DNA from: Stappia sp.
Lineage (GTDB): Bacteria; Pseudomonadota; Alphaproteobacteria; Rhizobiales; Stappiaceae
Direction of reading: 5' to 3'
NCBI GenBank assembly: GCA_002722295.1
Contig: PBLF01000021.1
Span: forward strand, 1-64,000
DNA length: 64,000 nucleotides
The notes beneath the pieces are model-generated. The model was not told the origin of the DNA. It made no database searches and worked only from the letters and a program-made list of their open reading frames with translations. Shown here piece by piece: positions 7,527 to 17,350 of the stretch. Position numbers and translations under genes: made by a program. The first letter of the stretch is position 1; every line of letters begins with the position of its first letter.

Positions 7527-10500
7527 ATGAACCTGGGCATGGAGCCTCGCCCCGCCGTCTCGGCGGTATCGCGGATCGAGCCGTTTCGCGCGGCCTATGC
7601 GCCTTCGGACGAGGAGGCGGTGCGCCGTCTGCTTGGAAAGGTCGATTTCGACACGGCTGCCGATGCACGTATCGACGATCTGGCCACGGACTACATCCAG
7701 TCGATCCGAAAGGCCATCGGAGGGCTCGGCGGCGTCGAGGACTTCCTGCGCGAGTACGGGCTCTCCACGCGCGAGGGTCTGGCGCTCATGGTGCTCGCCG
7801 AGGCGCTGCTGCGCGTTCCGGACGCTGCGACCGCCGACAGGCTGATCGAGGACAAGCTTGCCGCCGCACGCTTTGACGAAAGTGAGGGCGGCACGTCCGA
7901 CACCTGGCTCGTTTCCGCTTCCTCCTGGGCGCTTGGCGTCACCTCGCGGCTGATCCATCCCGGCGAGCAGCCGAACACCATCCTTTCCTCGCTGGTCAAG
8001 CGCATGGGCATGCCGGCGGTGCGCGGTGCGACCCGCCAGGCGATGCGTGTTCTCGGCCATCAGTTCGTGCTTGGCGAGACGATCAAGAATGCCCTGTCGC
8101 GCGCGAAGGGGATGGAGGCCAAGGGGTACCGCTATTCCTACGACATGCTGGGCGAGGGCGCCCGAACGGCCGAGGACGCGGAGCGCTATTTCCGCTCCTA
8201 TGCCGATGCCATCGAGGCGATCGGCAAGGGCGCGGGAAGCGAGGACCTGCCGAAGCGGCCGGGTATCTCGGTCAAGCTGTCGGCACTGCATCCGCGCTAT
8301 GAGGCGGTGAAGGGGACCAGGGCGCGCGACGAACTCGCACCGCGCCTGCTGGAGCTTGCCCAGGCGGCGAAGCGCCACAATCTCAACTTCACCGTCGATG
8401 CCGAGGAAGCCGACCGGCTGGAAATCTCGCTCGACATCATCGCGGTGGTTGCGGGCGATCCCTCGCTTGCCGGCTGGGACGGCTTCGGGCTGGCGATCCA
8501 GGCCTATCAGAAGCGCGCCCATGAGACCGTCAACTGGATCATCGATCTGGCGCGCAAGCTCGACCGCCGCTTCATGGTGCGTCTGGTCAAGGGCGCGTAC
8601 TGGGACACGGAGATCAAGCGCGGGCAGGAGCGGGGTCTGGCGCAGTTTCCCGTGTTCACGCGAAAGGCCGCAACCGACCTTTCGTATATCGCCTGTGCCC
8701 GCGCCATGCTGAACGCCCGCGATGTGCTCTATCCGCAGTTTGCGACCCACAACGCGCTCACCGTGGCGCAGGTGGTCGAGCTTGCCGGAAACGAGGGCGG
8801 CTTCGAGTTCCAGCGCCTGCACGGCATGGGGGAGAGCCTGTTCAAGGCGGTGACCGAGCGTGACGGCCATCCCTGCCGTATTTATGCGCCCGTTGGTGGC
8901 CATCGCGACCTTCTTGCCTATCTCGTGCGCCGATTGCTTGAGAACGGCGCCAACTCGTCATTCGTGTCTGCGGTCGGTGACTCGGCCGTGCCGATCTCCA
9001 GGCTTCTCGCCCGTCCCGAGGAGGCGCTGGCCGGAGGCACGAAGGCGCGCAACCGCAAGATCCCCCTGGCCGCCGAGCTTTATGGAGCCTCGCGCGTCAA
9101 CTCAGCCGGCCTGGAGTTCGGCTATTCAGCCGATCGCATGAACCTGGTGGATGCCCTCTCGAAGACCCAGGTTGAGGTGGACACCGCCCATCCGCGCTAC
9201 CCGGGTGCGCCGGATGCAGGAACCGGCCGGGCCATTGTCTCTCCGGTCGATGGCGTCACACGGGTCGGGTCGGTGCGCGAAGCGGGTGTCGATGAGGTTC
9301 CAGCACTTTTCGATGCGGCGGCGAAGGGCTTTGCAAGCTGGTCGCGTACCCCGGTGGAGGTCCGCGCCGCGGCGATTGCGAAGCTTGGCGACCTGCTGGA
9401 GCGCGATTGTGCGCGTCTCATGGCGTTGTGCTCCCGCGAGGCGGGCAAGACGCTTCCCGACGGGCTTGCGGAGATCCGCGAGGCCGTCGACTTCTGCCGA
9501 TACTATTCCGCCGAGGCGATCCGCCACTTCGGCGAGGGCACTCTCATGCCCGGACCGACAGGCGAGGAGAACCGCTACCGGCTGCGCGGACGTGGCACCT
9601 TCGTGTGCATCTCGCCCTGGAACTTCCCGCTTGCGATCTTCCTCGGGCAGGTTACGGCGGCCCTTCTGGCCGGCAACGCGGTCATCGCGAAACCGGCGGA
9701 CCAGACGCCTCTGGTCGCGCACGAGGCGGTGAAGCTTGCCTATGAGGCTGGGGTTCCGGAGGACGCGCTGCTTCTTGCGCCCGGTGGGCGTGAGTTCGGT
9801 GCGGCGCTCGTTGCAGAACCACGTGTCGCGGGTGTCGCCTTCACCGGTTCCACCGAGACGGCCTGGGCAATCAACCGGGCGCTGGCGGAAAAACGCGGTC
9901 CCATCGTGCCGCTCATCGCCGAGACGGGCGGCATCAACGCCATGCTGGTGGATGCGACGGCCCTTCCCGAGCAGGTCTGCGACGACGTCATGATGTCGGC
10001 GTTCCGCTCGGCCGGTCAGCGCTGCTCGGCCCTGCGCCTGCTCTATGTGCAGGACGATGTCGCCGACAAGCACCTGGAGATGCTTTCGGGCGCGGCGGCG
10101 GAACTGTCGCTTGGCGACCCGATCGATCCGGCGACCGATATCGGGCCGGTGATCGACGCGACGGCGCGTGACCGGTTGCTTGCCCATGTCGAGGACATGC
10201 GCGCATCGCAAAGACTGATCTATGCGGGCAGGACGCCGGACAGCGGGCTGGCCGGCGGCACCTGGGTGGCGCCGCACATCATCGAACTCGACCGGCCGGA
10301 CGCGCTGACGAAGGAGACCTTCGGTCCGATCCTGCATGTGGTGCGCTACAAGGCCGCCGATCTGCCGAAGATGCTGGAGACCATCGCCGCAACCGGCTAC
10401 GGCCTGACGCTCGGCGTGCACTCGCGCATCGATGCCATGGCCGCGCAGGTGGTCGACCGATTGTCGGTGGGCAATGTCTATGTGAACCGCAACACGATCG

Positions 10501-10670
10501 GCGCGGTGGTCGGAACGCAGCCCTTCGGTGGCTCCGGGCTTTCCGGCACGGGGCCCAAGGCGGGCGGTCCGGCTTATCTCACGCGCTTCGCGCTGGAACA
10601 GGTCGTCTCGATCAACACGGCCGCCGCTGGCGGCAATGCAAGCCTCATCGCCATGGCCGAGGAGGACTGA
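7527..10670 (+). CDS. putA: Bifunctional proline dehydrogenase / L-glutamate gamma-semialdehyde dehydrogenase
   Basis: Oxidises proline to glutamate in two steps with FAD and NAD+. At 1047 residues it is the short type: it lacks the N-terminal ribbon-helix-helix domain of enteric PutA and so should be purely enzymatic. The PRODH barrel occupies about residues 150-480 (motif RLVKGAYWD), followed by the aldehyde dehydrogenase half (about 520-1040) with GNAVIAKPADQTP, FTGSTETAW, the general-base Glu in AETGGINAM, and the catalytic Cys833 in SAGQRCSALRL. The ATG at 7527 follows a GAGGGAG ribosome site. Confidence 0.97.
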   Translation: MNLGMEPRPAVSAVSRIEPFRAAYAPSDEEAVRRLLGKVDFDTAADARIDDLATDYIQSIRKAIGGLGGVEDFLREYGLSTREGLALMVLAEALLRVPDAATADRLIEDKLAAARFDESEGGTSDTWLVSASSWALGVTSRLIHPGEQPNTILSSLVKRMGMPAVRGATRQAMRVLGHQFVLGETIKNALSRAKGMEAKGYRYSYDMLGEGARTAEDAERYFRSYADAIEAIGKGAGSEDLPKRPGISVKLSALHPRYEAVKGTRARDELAPRLLELAQAAKRHNLNFTVDAEEADRLEISLDIIAVVAGDPSLAGWDGFGLAIQAYQKRAHETVNWIIDLARKLDRRFMVRLVKGAYWDTEIKRGQERGLAQFPVFTRKAATDLSYIACARAMLNARDVLYPQFATHNALTVAQVVELAGNEGGFEFQRLHGMGESLFKAVTERDGHPCRIYAPVGGHRDLLAYLVRRLLENGANSSFVSAVGDSAVPISRLLARPEEALAGGTKARNRKIPLAAELYGASRVNSAGLEFGYSADRMNLVDALSKTQVEVDTAHPRYPGAPDAGTGRAIVSPVDGVTRVGSVREAGVDEVPALFDAAAKGFASWSRTPVEVRAAAIAKLGDLLERDCARLMALCSREAGKTLPDGLAEIREAVDFCRYYSAEAIRHFGEGTLMPGPTGEENRYRLRGRGTFVCISPWNFPLAIFLGQVTAALLAGNAVIAKPADQTPLVAHEAVKLAYEAGVPEDALLLAPGGREFGAALVAEPRVAGVAFTGSTETAWAINRALAEKRGPIVPLIAETGGINAMLVDATALPEQVCDDVMMSAFRSAGQRCSALRLLYVQDDVADKHLEMLSGAAAELSLGDPIDPATDIGPVIDATARDRLLAHVEDMRASQRLIYAGRTPDSGLAGGTWVAPHIIELDRPDALTKETFGPILHVVRYKAADLPKMLETIAATGYGLTLGVHSRIDAMAAQVVDRLSVGNVYVNRNTIGAVVGTQPFGGSGLSGTGPKAGGPAYLTRFALEQVVSINTAAAGGNASLIAMAEED

Positions 10671-10676
10671 CTTGCC

Positions 10677-13172
10677 TCAGGTGCCGCGCGGCTTCGCCCG
10701 CGCGGTGGCCTGTGCCGAGGCCGGGTCTTCCGGCCAGGGATGCTTCGGGTAGCGTCCCTTCATCTCGCTGCGCACCGCTGCCCAGGAACCGCGCCAGAAG
10801 CCCGGGAGATCGCGGGTCAGCTGGATCGGCCGGTGGGCGGGTGAAAGAAGCTCCAGAAGCAGCGGCACCTTGCCGCCGGCAATTGCCGGATGGCGGTCGA
10901 GACCGAAAAGCTCCTGCACGCGGATCGGCAACGCGGGACCCTCGTCGCGGTCGTAGTCGATGGGCAGGCGCGATCCGCTCGGCGCGTCGAAGTGCGATGG
11001 CAGCAGCCGGTCGAGTTCGGAAAGCCTGTGTTGCGGCAGCAGGCCGGACAGCGCGGCGCCCAGCACCTCCGCATCGATGTCCGACGCGTTGCGCACGCCG
11101 GCGAGATAGGGAGCCAGCCAGTCGTCCAGCGTTTCGCCAAGCGCTTCATCCGACACGTCCGGCCAGTCCGTGGCGGCTTCGTCACCGAGAAGTCGGCGCA
11201 AGGTCGTGACCCGGGCGCGAAGGGCGAGTTGCGCTTTTGTCCAGGCAAGCCGGTCGATGCCACGTTTTCGCACGTGCTCGACAAGTGCGGACGCGACGGC
11301 TTCGGGATCGGGCGCGCCGGCCGAAGTCTCCGACAGGACAAGCTTTCCGAGACGGGTTACCTCGCGGGTCCGCACACGCCCCTCGTTGTCGCAGGATACC
11401 TCCGTTCGCGTCACGATATGACCGGCAAAGAGGGTGTCGATTTCGCCACGGTCGATGGGAGCCGCAAGAAGGATTCGGCCGCGTGCGGCCGTGCCCTGTA
11501 CCTCGGCGATGGCAAGGAACGGCTCGCGTGCAAGGGCGTCGCTTTCCTCGAGACTTGCACCGCGTCCGTTCGCCATTCGGAAGCCGCCGCGTCCGTCCCG
11601 CGACTGTGCGACCCGGTCGGGATAGGCCAGGGCAAGCACGCGCCCGGCTTCCTGGTCACTTGCGTTGCCCAGGGTAACGCCCGCAGCCTCGCGCCAGCGT
11701 GCGGCGAGGCCAAGTGCGGCCCTGGCACGTGGATCGCGCGAACGCCGCACCTCGGCCAGACGGTTGCGCAGGTCGCTGGATCGTCCGCCGAGGCCGGCCT
11801 CCGACAATAGCGCGGCGATCTCGGAAGCCAGACGCCCCGCATCGTCGTCGCCGGCCGTGATCAGCATGTGCGCAAGGCGGGGGGCGAGCGGAATGCGCAT
11901 CATGCGCTTGCCGGTTTCGCTCAGAAGGCCGTTCCCGTCCAGCGCGTCGAGCTCCTTGAGCAGCGCCACAGCCTCCGCCCATGCGGCGGCGGGAGGCTGG
12001 TCGGGGAAGGGAAGTCGCGTCGGGTCGCCGACGCCCCAGGACGCGAGGTCGAGAACGAGACGGGAGAGGTCCGCTTCCAGGATCTCCGGGCGGTCGGCGG
12101 CGGCGAGGGCCGCTGTCTGTCCCTCGTCCCACAGCCGGAAGCAGACACCGGGTTCGGTTCGTCCCGCGCGTCCGCGTCGCTGGTCGGCCGATGCGCGGGA
12201 GACCTTCACCGTTTCGAGACGTGTCAGTCCGGTGGCGGGCTCGAAGACGGGAACGCGGGCCAGTCCGCTGTCGACGACCACGCGTACGCCCTCGATGGTC
12301 AAAGAGGTCTGGGCAATGGCACTTGCGAGCACCACCTTGCGTCGTCCCTCCAGAGCCGGACGGATCGCCGCCGCCTGGGCCCTGGGGTCGAGCGCGCCGT
12401 AGAGCGGGGCGAGGTCCGTATCGCGCGGAAGGGTTCCCTCAAGCAGATCGGCGGCCCGGCGGATCTCGCCCTGGCCTGGAAGAAACGCGAGCACCGAGCC
12501 ACTTTCCTGCGAGAGTGCCTTGCGCACCGCCGAGGCAACCTGATCGGCGGCGGGCTTGCGCGGGTCGCGACCCAGATAATGCGTCTCGACCGGGAAGGTC
12601 CTGCCCGGACAGGTGATGACCGGCACATCCCCCAGAAGCCGCGCGACAGCGGCGGCGTCCAGGGTTGCCGACATGGGCAGGATTTTCAGGTCCTCGCGCA
12701 GGGCGCCTTGCGTGTCGAGCGCAAGCGCAAGACCGAGGTCGCCGTCAAGCGAGCGCTCGTGGAACTCGTCGAAAATCACGCAGGCGATCCCGGAAAGCTC
12801 CGGATCGTCGAGGATCATCCGGGTGAAGACCCCCTCGGTCACGATCTCGATTCGTGTCCGGCGTGAGACGCGGGTCTCCATGCGCACCCTGAGTCCGACT
12901 GTTTCGCCGACCTCCTCGCCCAGGAGACGGGCCATGCGCGCCGCTGCCGCACGGGCGGCAAGACGGCGCGGCTCGAGCATGAGAATGCGCCCGTCACCGC
13001 GCCACAATGCCTCGAGAAGGGCCAGGGGAACGACGGTCGTCTTGCCCGCACCCGGCTCGGCAACGAGAACGGCACCGGTGTTTTTCTCAAGCGCGCTGCA
13101 AAGCGGCGCGAGGACACTCTCGATCGGCAGGCCCGTCTCGATACGGGCGGGACGCGGCCCGGTGGACGTCAT
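10677..13172 (-). CDS. hrpB: ATP-dependent helicase HrpB
   Basis: A DEAH-box type helicase of 831 residues. Motif I is GAGKTT, motif II IFDEFHERS (DEFH rather than DEAH, usual for HrpB), motif III SAT, and motif VI QRRGRAGR, followed by the HrpB-specific C-terminal domain. The frame is open upstream to 13361, but that part is arginine/proline-rich and overlaps glk. The ATG at 13172, ten bases after the glk stop, gives the normal N terminus. It appears to be the last gene of the mgsA-glk-hrpB operon. The cellular role of HrpB is poorly defined. Confidence 0.93.
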   Translation of the reverse strand: MTSTGPRPARIETGLPIESVLAPLCSALEKNTGAVLVAEPGAGKTTVVPLALLEALWRGDGRILMLEPRRLAARAAAARMARLLGEEVGETVGLRVRMETRVSRRTRIEIVTEGVFTRMILDDPELSGIACVIFDEFHERSLDGDLGLALALDTQGALREDLKILPMSATLDAAAVARLLGDVPVITCPGRTFPVETHYLGRDPRKPAADQVASAVRKALSQESGSVLAFLPGQGEIRRAADLLEGTLPRDTDLAPLYGALDPRAQAAAIRPALEGRRKVVLASAIAQTSLTIEGVRVVVDSGLARVPVFEPATGLTRLETVKVSRASADQRRGRAGRTEPGVCFRLWDEGQTAALAAADRPEILEADLSRLVLDLASWGVGDPTRLPFPDQPPAAAWAEAVALLKELDALDGNGLLSETGKRMMRIPLAPRLAHMLITAGDDDAGRLASEIAALLSEAGLGGRSSDLRNRLAEVRRSRDPRARAALGLAARWREAAGVTLGNASDQEAGRVLALAYPDRVAQSRDGRGGFRMANGRGASLEESDALAREPFLAIAEVQGTAARGRILLAAPIDRGEIDTLFAGHIVTRTEVSCDNEGRVRTREVTRLGKLVLSETSAGAPDPEAVASALVEHVRKRGIDRLAWTKAQLALRARVTTLRRLLGDEAATDWPDVSDEALGETLDDWLAPYLAGVRNASDIDAEVLGAALSGLLPQHRLSELDRLLPSHFDAPSGSRLPIDYDRDEGPALPIRVQELFGLDRHPAIAGGKVPLLLELLSPAHRPIQLTRDLPGFWRGSWAAVRSEMKGRYPKHPWPEDPASAQATARAKPRGT

Positions 13173-13182
13173 GTCGGACCTC

Positions 13183-14241
13183 TCAGGACGCGGGCGCGGA
13201 GGCCTGCGCTCTCCAGCAACGCCCACTTGTCTCGACCGCGAACAGCGTCGGCGTGCGCGCGAAGGCCGCAAGTCCCTCCAGCGCGGGCATTTCGTGACGG
13301 ATGAGGTAGGTGGGGATCGAGCGCACGAGCGCGCCGTGGGGTGCCTTGGCCTCGAAGGCATCGCGGAAGGCCGGATGCGCGAGATAGCGGCTGATGCGGC
13401 CGGGAATTCCGCCGCCCAGGAAGACGCCGCCGCGAGCGAGAAAGGTGAGTGCGAAGTCGCCGGCCACCCGGCCGAGGGCGCGCACGAAGACCTCCATCGT
13501 TCGAAGCCCGATTTCGTCGCCGGAATCCGCGGCCGCTGTCACATCGGCGGGGGTCGCGAAGCGTCTCTCGAGACCGGCTTCGCTGGCGACCGCGCGCGAA
13601 AGGCGCAAAAGACCGGCGCCGCTGAGGATCCGCTCCGCCGTGATCCTTCCCTCAAGCCGTTCGATATGCGGCCAGACGCGATAGTCCGTCTCCGACACGG
13701 GCCCGAGCTCGACATGCCCCCCTTCGCCGGGAACCGGAACCCATGTGCCATGGGCATAAACCATGGCTGCGACACCGAGGCCGGTGCCGGGACCCAGAAC
13801 GACCTTGGCTCCGTGGGGTTGCGCCGTCCCCGGTCCGATTTGTTCGAGCGCATCGCCCTCGAGGCCCGGAAGGGCCAGGGCCTGGGCCTCGAAGTCGTTG
13901 AGCACGATCACCTGCTCGAGGTCGAGCTGTTCGATGAGCTTCAGCGGCTCGATGACCCAATTTGCATTCGTCAGGGGGATGCGTTCGCCCGTGACCGGCC
14001 CGGCAGCGGCAATGACCGCCGTGCGTGGCAGGAGCGCGCTGTGATCCAGAAGGCCGTTTTGAGCGGCTTCGGCAAATCCTGGATGGGCATCGGTCGCGAC
14101 GCGGGTGATCGCCTCTGCCGGACCATGGGCATCGCGCACCATCGCGAAGCGCGCGTTCGTTCCACCGATGTCGGCGACGAGCACGGGGAAACTCAAATGG
14201 CGTGGGGCGCCTTCTGGGAGATGTGCGTCCGACGATGTCAT
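13183..14241 (-). CDS. glk: Glucokinase
   Basis: Phosphorylates glucose to glucose 6-phosphate with ATP in the cytoplasm. The 352-residue product has the ATP-binding motif [14 protein letters not shown] near residue 20, the family motif [11 protein letters not shown], and the usual Glk length with an N-terminal extension of about 15 residues. The start ATG at 14241 overlaps the mgsA stop codon (ATGA), so the two should be translationally coupled. A longer frame upstream to 14973 only runs antisense through mgsA and is not coding. Confidence 0.94.
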   Translation of the reverse strand: MTSSDAHLPEGAPRHLSFPVLVADIGGTNARFAMVRDAHGPAEAITRVATDAHPGFAEAAQNGLLDHSALLPRTAVIAAAGPVTGERIPLTNANWVIEPLKLIEQLDLEQVIVLNDFEAQALALPGLEGDALEQIGPGTAQPHGAKVVLGPGTGLGVAAMVYAHGTWVPVPGEGGHVELGPVSETDYRVWPHIERLEGRITAERILSGAGLLRLSRAVASEAGLERRFATPADVTAAADSGDEIGLRTMEVFVRALGRVAGDFALTFLARGGVFLGGGIPGRISRYLAHPAFRDAFEAKAPHGALVRSIPTYLIRHEMPALEGLAAFARTPTLFAVETSGRCWRAQASAPAS

Positions 14242-14729
14242 GATGCGCTCGTCTCGACCTCCGGCGTTTGCGACGTGGAGAGGAGGCCGGCAAGACGCGC
14301 GCTGCGCAGGAGAATATCCGCGGTCGACCGGTTCAGCGCCATGGGAACATTGTAGACGAGCGCAAGGCGCATCAGCGCCTTGACGTCCACGTCGTGAGGC
14401 ATTGGCGACAGCGGATCGACCAGGAAGATCATGCCCTGGAGGCGGCCTTCGGCGATCATCGCGCCGATCTGCTGGTCTCCGCCGAGCGGGCCGCTCTTGA
14501 GGCGCGTGATATCCAGATCGGGGCAGGCATCGGCGATCCGGCCTCCGGTCGTTCCGGTTGCGAAGAGGCGATAGCGGGCGAGCTTGTCGGCATGGGCTCT
14601 TGCGAAGGCGACCATCTCGTCCTTCTTCGCGTCGTGGGCGATGAGAGCGAGTGCAGGAAGAATGGCCTGGTCTTGATGCGTCACGAAGCGGTCCTGTCCC
14701 TGTTCGACTTTCGGTCGCTCTCTCGCCAA
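14238..14729 (-). CDS. mgsA: Methylglyoxal synthase
   Basis: Converts dihydroxyacetone phosphate to methylglyoxal and phosphate, a bypass that relieves sugar-phosphate stress. The product (163 residues) has [12 protein letters not shown] near the N terminus, ATGTTG for phosphate binding, the catalytic Asp in SGPLGGDQQ and the PHD motif (LSPMPHDVD) with the conserved His and Asp. Its coupling to glk by a four-base overlap joins glucose entry and glycolytic overflow in one transcript. Confidence 0.95.
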   Translation of the reverse strand: MARERPKVEQGQDRFVTHQDQAILPALALIAHDAKKDEMVAFARAHADKLARYRLFATGTTGGRIADACPDLDITRLKSGPLGGDQQIGAMIAEGRLQGMIFLVDPLSPMPHDVDVKALMRLALVYNVPMALNRSTADILLRSARLAGLLSTSQTPEVETSAS

Positions 14730-14890
14730 GGCCTGTCCGCGCCTGGCAGGCCGGCGGCACCTGACAGCCTTGAGAACTCCTACAAGGGTCTACCGCGTTC
14801 CGGACCTGCTTGGAAGCCACAGGCGTGGCTCGTGCCTGCGTCGCCGGACGGCGACTGCCTCCGTCCGGCCCATGTTCGTTCCGCCGAGGA

Positions 14891-15763
14891 TCAATCGAAG
14901 AGGCTGCAGTTGACCGGCTTGCGTCCAGAGGCCGGCAGGATGCGCGGGTCGTGCAAGAGCCCGGCGATCTCAAGCACCAGCTTCATGCGGATCGCATCCG
15001 CGAACTGGGCCTTGGAGTGGACGGGTACGAAGAAATGCCCCGGTCCGCCGATCACGCAGTCCTCATAGTAGTGATCGATGTTCATGAGCGTCTGCCATGA
15101 GTCCTTGTCCGACTTCATCATCAGCGGCAGGCCGTTGATGGTGATGCCGGCGGCGATTGCCCGGTCCCGGAAGGCGGTAACCGTTCCGCCCTGGTTGTTG
15201 GGGCCGTCGCCGGAGATGTCGATGACCTTCCGAAGCCCTTCGTAGTCGTTCGTGGCGACCATGGTGGTGGCACGATTGAGCGCGGATGCGATGGATGTTC
15301 GCTGGCGATGGTTCAGTGGCGCTTCCGCGATCCGTGTGGCGAAAGCCGCGGCCGTGGCCTCGTCGTGGATCACCGCCCAGTCGGCGACCACGACCTGCTC
15401 GCCCTTTCCGCCCCACTCAAAATAGGTAACGGCGATGCGGCCGGTCGGTCCGTAGCGGATGGCGTCAAGCACCTGGGGCGAGGTCAGTGCGGAAACATAC
15501 CCGGCTCTCTGGATTTCCTGCTCGTCCACATCCATCGACTGGGACACGTCGACGGCGAGGCCGAGTTCGACATCGACCTCGCGGTTCGGATCGTAGCCAT
15601 AGCCGAGACGTGGTTGCGGGGCGCCCGCCTTAATGATGGAAGAAGACTGGGCTGCACCTGCAAATGCAAGAACGGCAAGTGCGAGGACGGCAAGCCTTGC
15701 GAGACCACTCTGGCGGGCCCTTGCCGGGCGTCCGCGCTGGCGGGTGGGGACATAATCGCGCAT
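14891..15763 (-). CDS. Secreted DUF1194 protein with a von Willebrand A-like fold
   Basis: 290 residues with an N-terminal arginine-rich segment and a hydrophobic signal (about 20-42, ending near AGAAQS). The mature protein has a MIDAS-type metal motif AVDVSQSMD (DxSxS) and a second element DISGDGPNNQGG, as expected for a von Willebrand A fold. The family is DUF1194, common in Alphaproteobacteria and without an assigned function. It stands alone, with 161 bases to mgsA on one side and 572 gene-poor bases on the other. It is probably periplasmic and binds a divalent metal or a protein partner. Confidence 0.88.
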   Translation of the reverse strand: MRDYVPTRQRGRPARARQSGLARLAVLALAVLAFAGAAQSSSIIKAGAPQPRLGYGYDPNREVDVELGLAVDVSQSMDVDEQEIQRAGYVSALTSPQVLDAIRYGPTGRIAVTYFEWGGKGEQVVVADWAVIHDEATAAAFATRIAEAPLNHRQRTSIASALNRATTMVATNDYEGLRKVIDISGDGPNNQGGTVTAFRDRAIAAGITINGLPLMMKSDKDSWQTLMNIDHYYEDCVIGGPGHFFVPVHSKAQFADAIRMKLVLEIAGLLHDPRILPASGRKPVNCSLFD

Positions 15764-16335
15764 GGTCGAACTCCTTCAACCGATCTGAAGGGCTCCCACC
15801 TCGTCCGACGTTTCTCTTCCTGTTCCCCTCCGCGCCTTATCTTCCTCGAGATCGTCTCATGTCCCCCAGCCAATGAAGCGACCGTCCGGCCTGGCGTGAT
15901 GAAAAATACGCAAGGGTCATGCCATTTCACGGTCCTGAAAGACTGTGAAACACAAGTGAGAAGCTGCGTCATTTCTGCCTGGCCGGGCTGTCGTGTCGGT
16001 GCCCGCGTTTGTTGCGATTGCTCAGCCGGTTAAGGTGAAGCCGAACGCGAATGGCGGTGACGGCATCGGGTCTGTTGCACAAGTGGGCGTGATGAAATTC
16101 TGTGCGCTGGCGATGTTCATGTGCATGTCGACACGGCAAATCTTGCCGGTCACCCGGCAATAGCTGCCGGTTTGAGGGCCGGGGAGAGCTGCCACCGCTG
16201 CGTAAAGAGGCTTGACCCTGCCAGTCGCTTTGGGCACTGTGAATGAAATAAAACACAAAGCTTGAATTATTTTTCGGGTGTCAGCGGTCCGCAAAAAAAT
16301 GCGGCGATGCCCGTCGGCGAGGGGACGGCATCCTT
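15764..16335. other. Intergenic region with promoters for the DUF1194 and SorC-like genes
   Basis: No convincing gene is present. A small minus-strand frame (16022-16294, 90 codons) has less arginine-rich composition than typical shadows but no recognisable domain. The last 100 bases before 16336 contain the only AT-rich run (about 16240-16280), which fits a promoter for the regulator gene and the nucleoside island. Confidence 0.4.
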
Positions 16336-17316
16336 ATGCCTCAGGGCGACTGGACCACGGACATGTCCATTCGTGCCGCGTGGATGTCGTTTGTGGGCGG
16401 CGCCACGCAGGGCGAGATCGCGAGCCGCCTTGGCATTTCCACGGCCAAGGTGCATCGGCTGATCGCTCATGCGCAGCGTACCGGTCTGGTGCGCTTCCAG
16501 ATTGTCGGCCGTCCGGCCGACTGTCTGGAGATCGAGGCGGCGCTTGTTGAAGAATACGGACTTTCATCCTGCCTGATCGCGCCTGACATCGGCGCGGGTG
16601 GCGAGGACAGCGGTTTTCGCGCCATCGCGGAAGTGGCGGGGCCGCATCTGGCCAACCTTTTGGCGGCACCGAATGTCACACAGGTCGGCGTCGGCATGGG
16701 GCGGACACTGCGCGCGGCGATCGAGCGGATGCCGCGTGTCCAGCGCTCCGATATCGCCATCGTCTCCATTTCCGGGTCGCTGACCAGGAAGCTTTCCGCA
16801 AATCCCTTCGATGTGGTGCAGCAACTGGCCGAGCGGACCGGCGGCGAAGGCTACTATCTTCCCGTTCCCTATCTCGCCGACAGTGTTGGCGAGCGTGACA
16901 TGTTCCTGGGGCAGCGCAGTGTTCAGGCGCTCCTGGCGCGCGCGCGACGGTCCGACCTGTTCGTGATCGGCATCGGGTCGGTGGAAGACGACGGCCATCT
17001 GATCCGTCGCGACCTGATTTCCCGGGAAGAACAGAAGGACCTCATCGCCTCGGGGGCGGTCTGCGACCTAATGGGCCGGTTCATCGGGCGCGATGGGGCG
17101 CTTGTCGCCGCGAAGCTTGGCGACAAGGCGGTGGGCCTGCCTTTCGAGGCGGTGCGCGGCGCGCGTGTGGTGGCGCTCGCCGGGGGGCTTGGCAAGCTCA
17201 AGGCGACGCGGGCGGCGCTTCGCTCCGGCCTGATCACGGATCTGATCGTCGACGAGGAACTGGGACGAAACCTTTCGGCATCGAACGAACAAGAGAAGAA
17301 TGTGCGAACGGCATGA
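16336..17316 (+). CDS. SorC-family transcriptional regulator of the nucleoside island (B. subtilis DeoR-like)
   Basis: 326 residues. The N-terminal helix-turn-helix (about 10-60, IRAAWMSFVGGATQGEIASR) is followed by a large sugar-phosphate-binding domain (about 65-315) of the SorC family. B. subtilis DeoR belongs to this family and senses deoxyribose 5-phosphate. The gene directly precedes the nucleoside transporter and deo genes on the same strand, so it is the likely local repressor. The effector could be deoxyribose 5-phosphate or ribose 5-phosphate. An in-frame ATG at 16363 would remove nine residues and is possible. Confidence 0.88.
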   Translation: MPQGDWTTDMSIRAAWMSFVGGATQGEIASRLGISTAKVHRLIAHAQRTGLVRFQIVGRPADCLEIEAALVEEYGLSSCLIAPDIGAGGEDSGFRAIAEVAGPHLANLLAAPNVTQVGVGMGRTLRAAIERMPRVQRSDIAIVSISGSLTRKLSANPFDVVQQLAERTGGEGYYLPVPYLADSVGERDMFLGQRSVQALLARARRSDLFVIGIGSVEDDGHLIRRDLISREEQKDLIASGAVCDLMGRFIGRDGALVAAKLGDKAVGLPFEAVRGARVVALAGGLGKLKATRAALRSGLITDLIVDEELGRNLSASNEQEKNVRTA

Positions 17317-17350
17317 CGCCGGGCACGGGAACCATCTGGAGGTGAATGCA

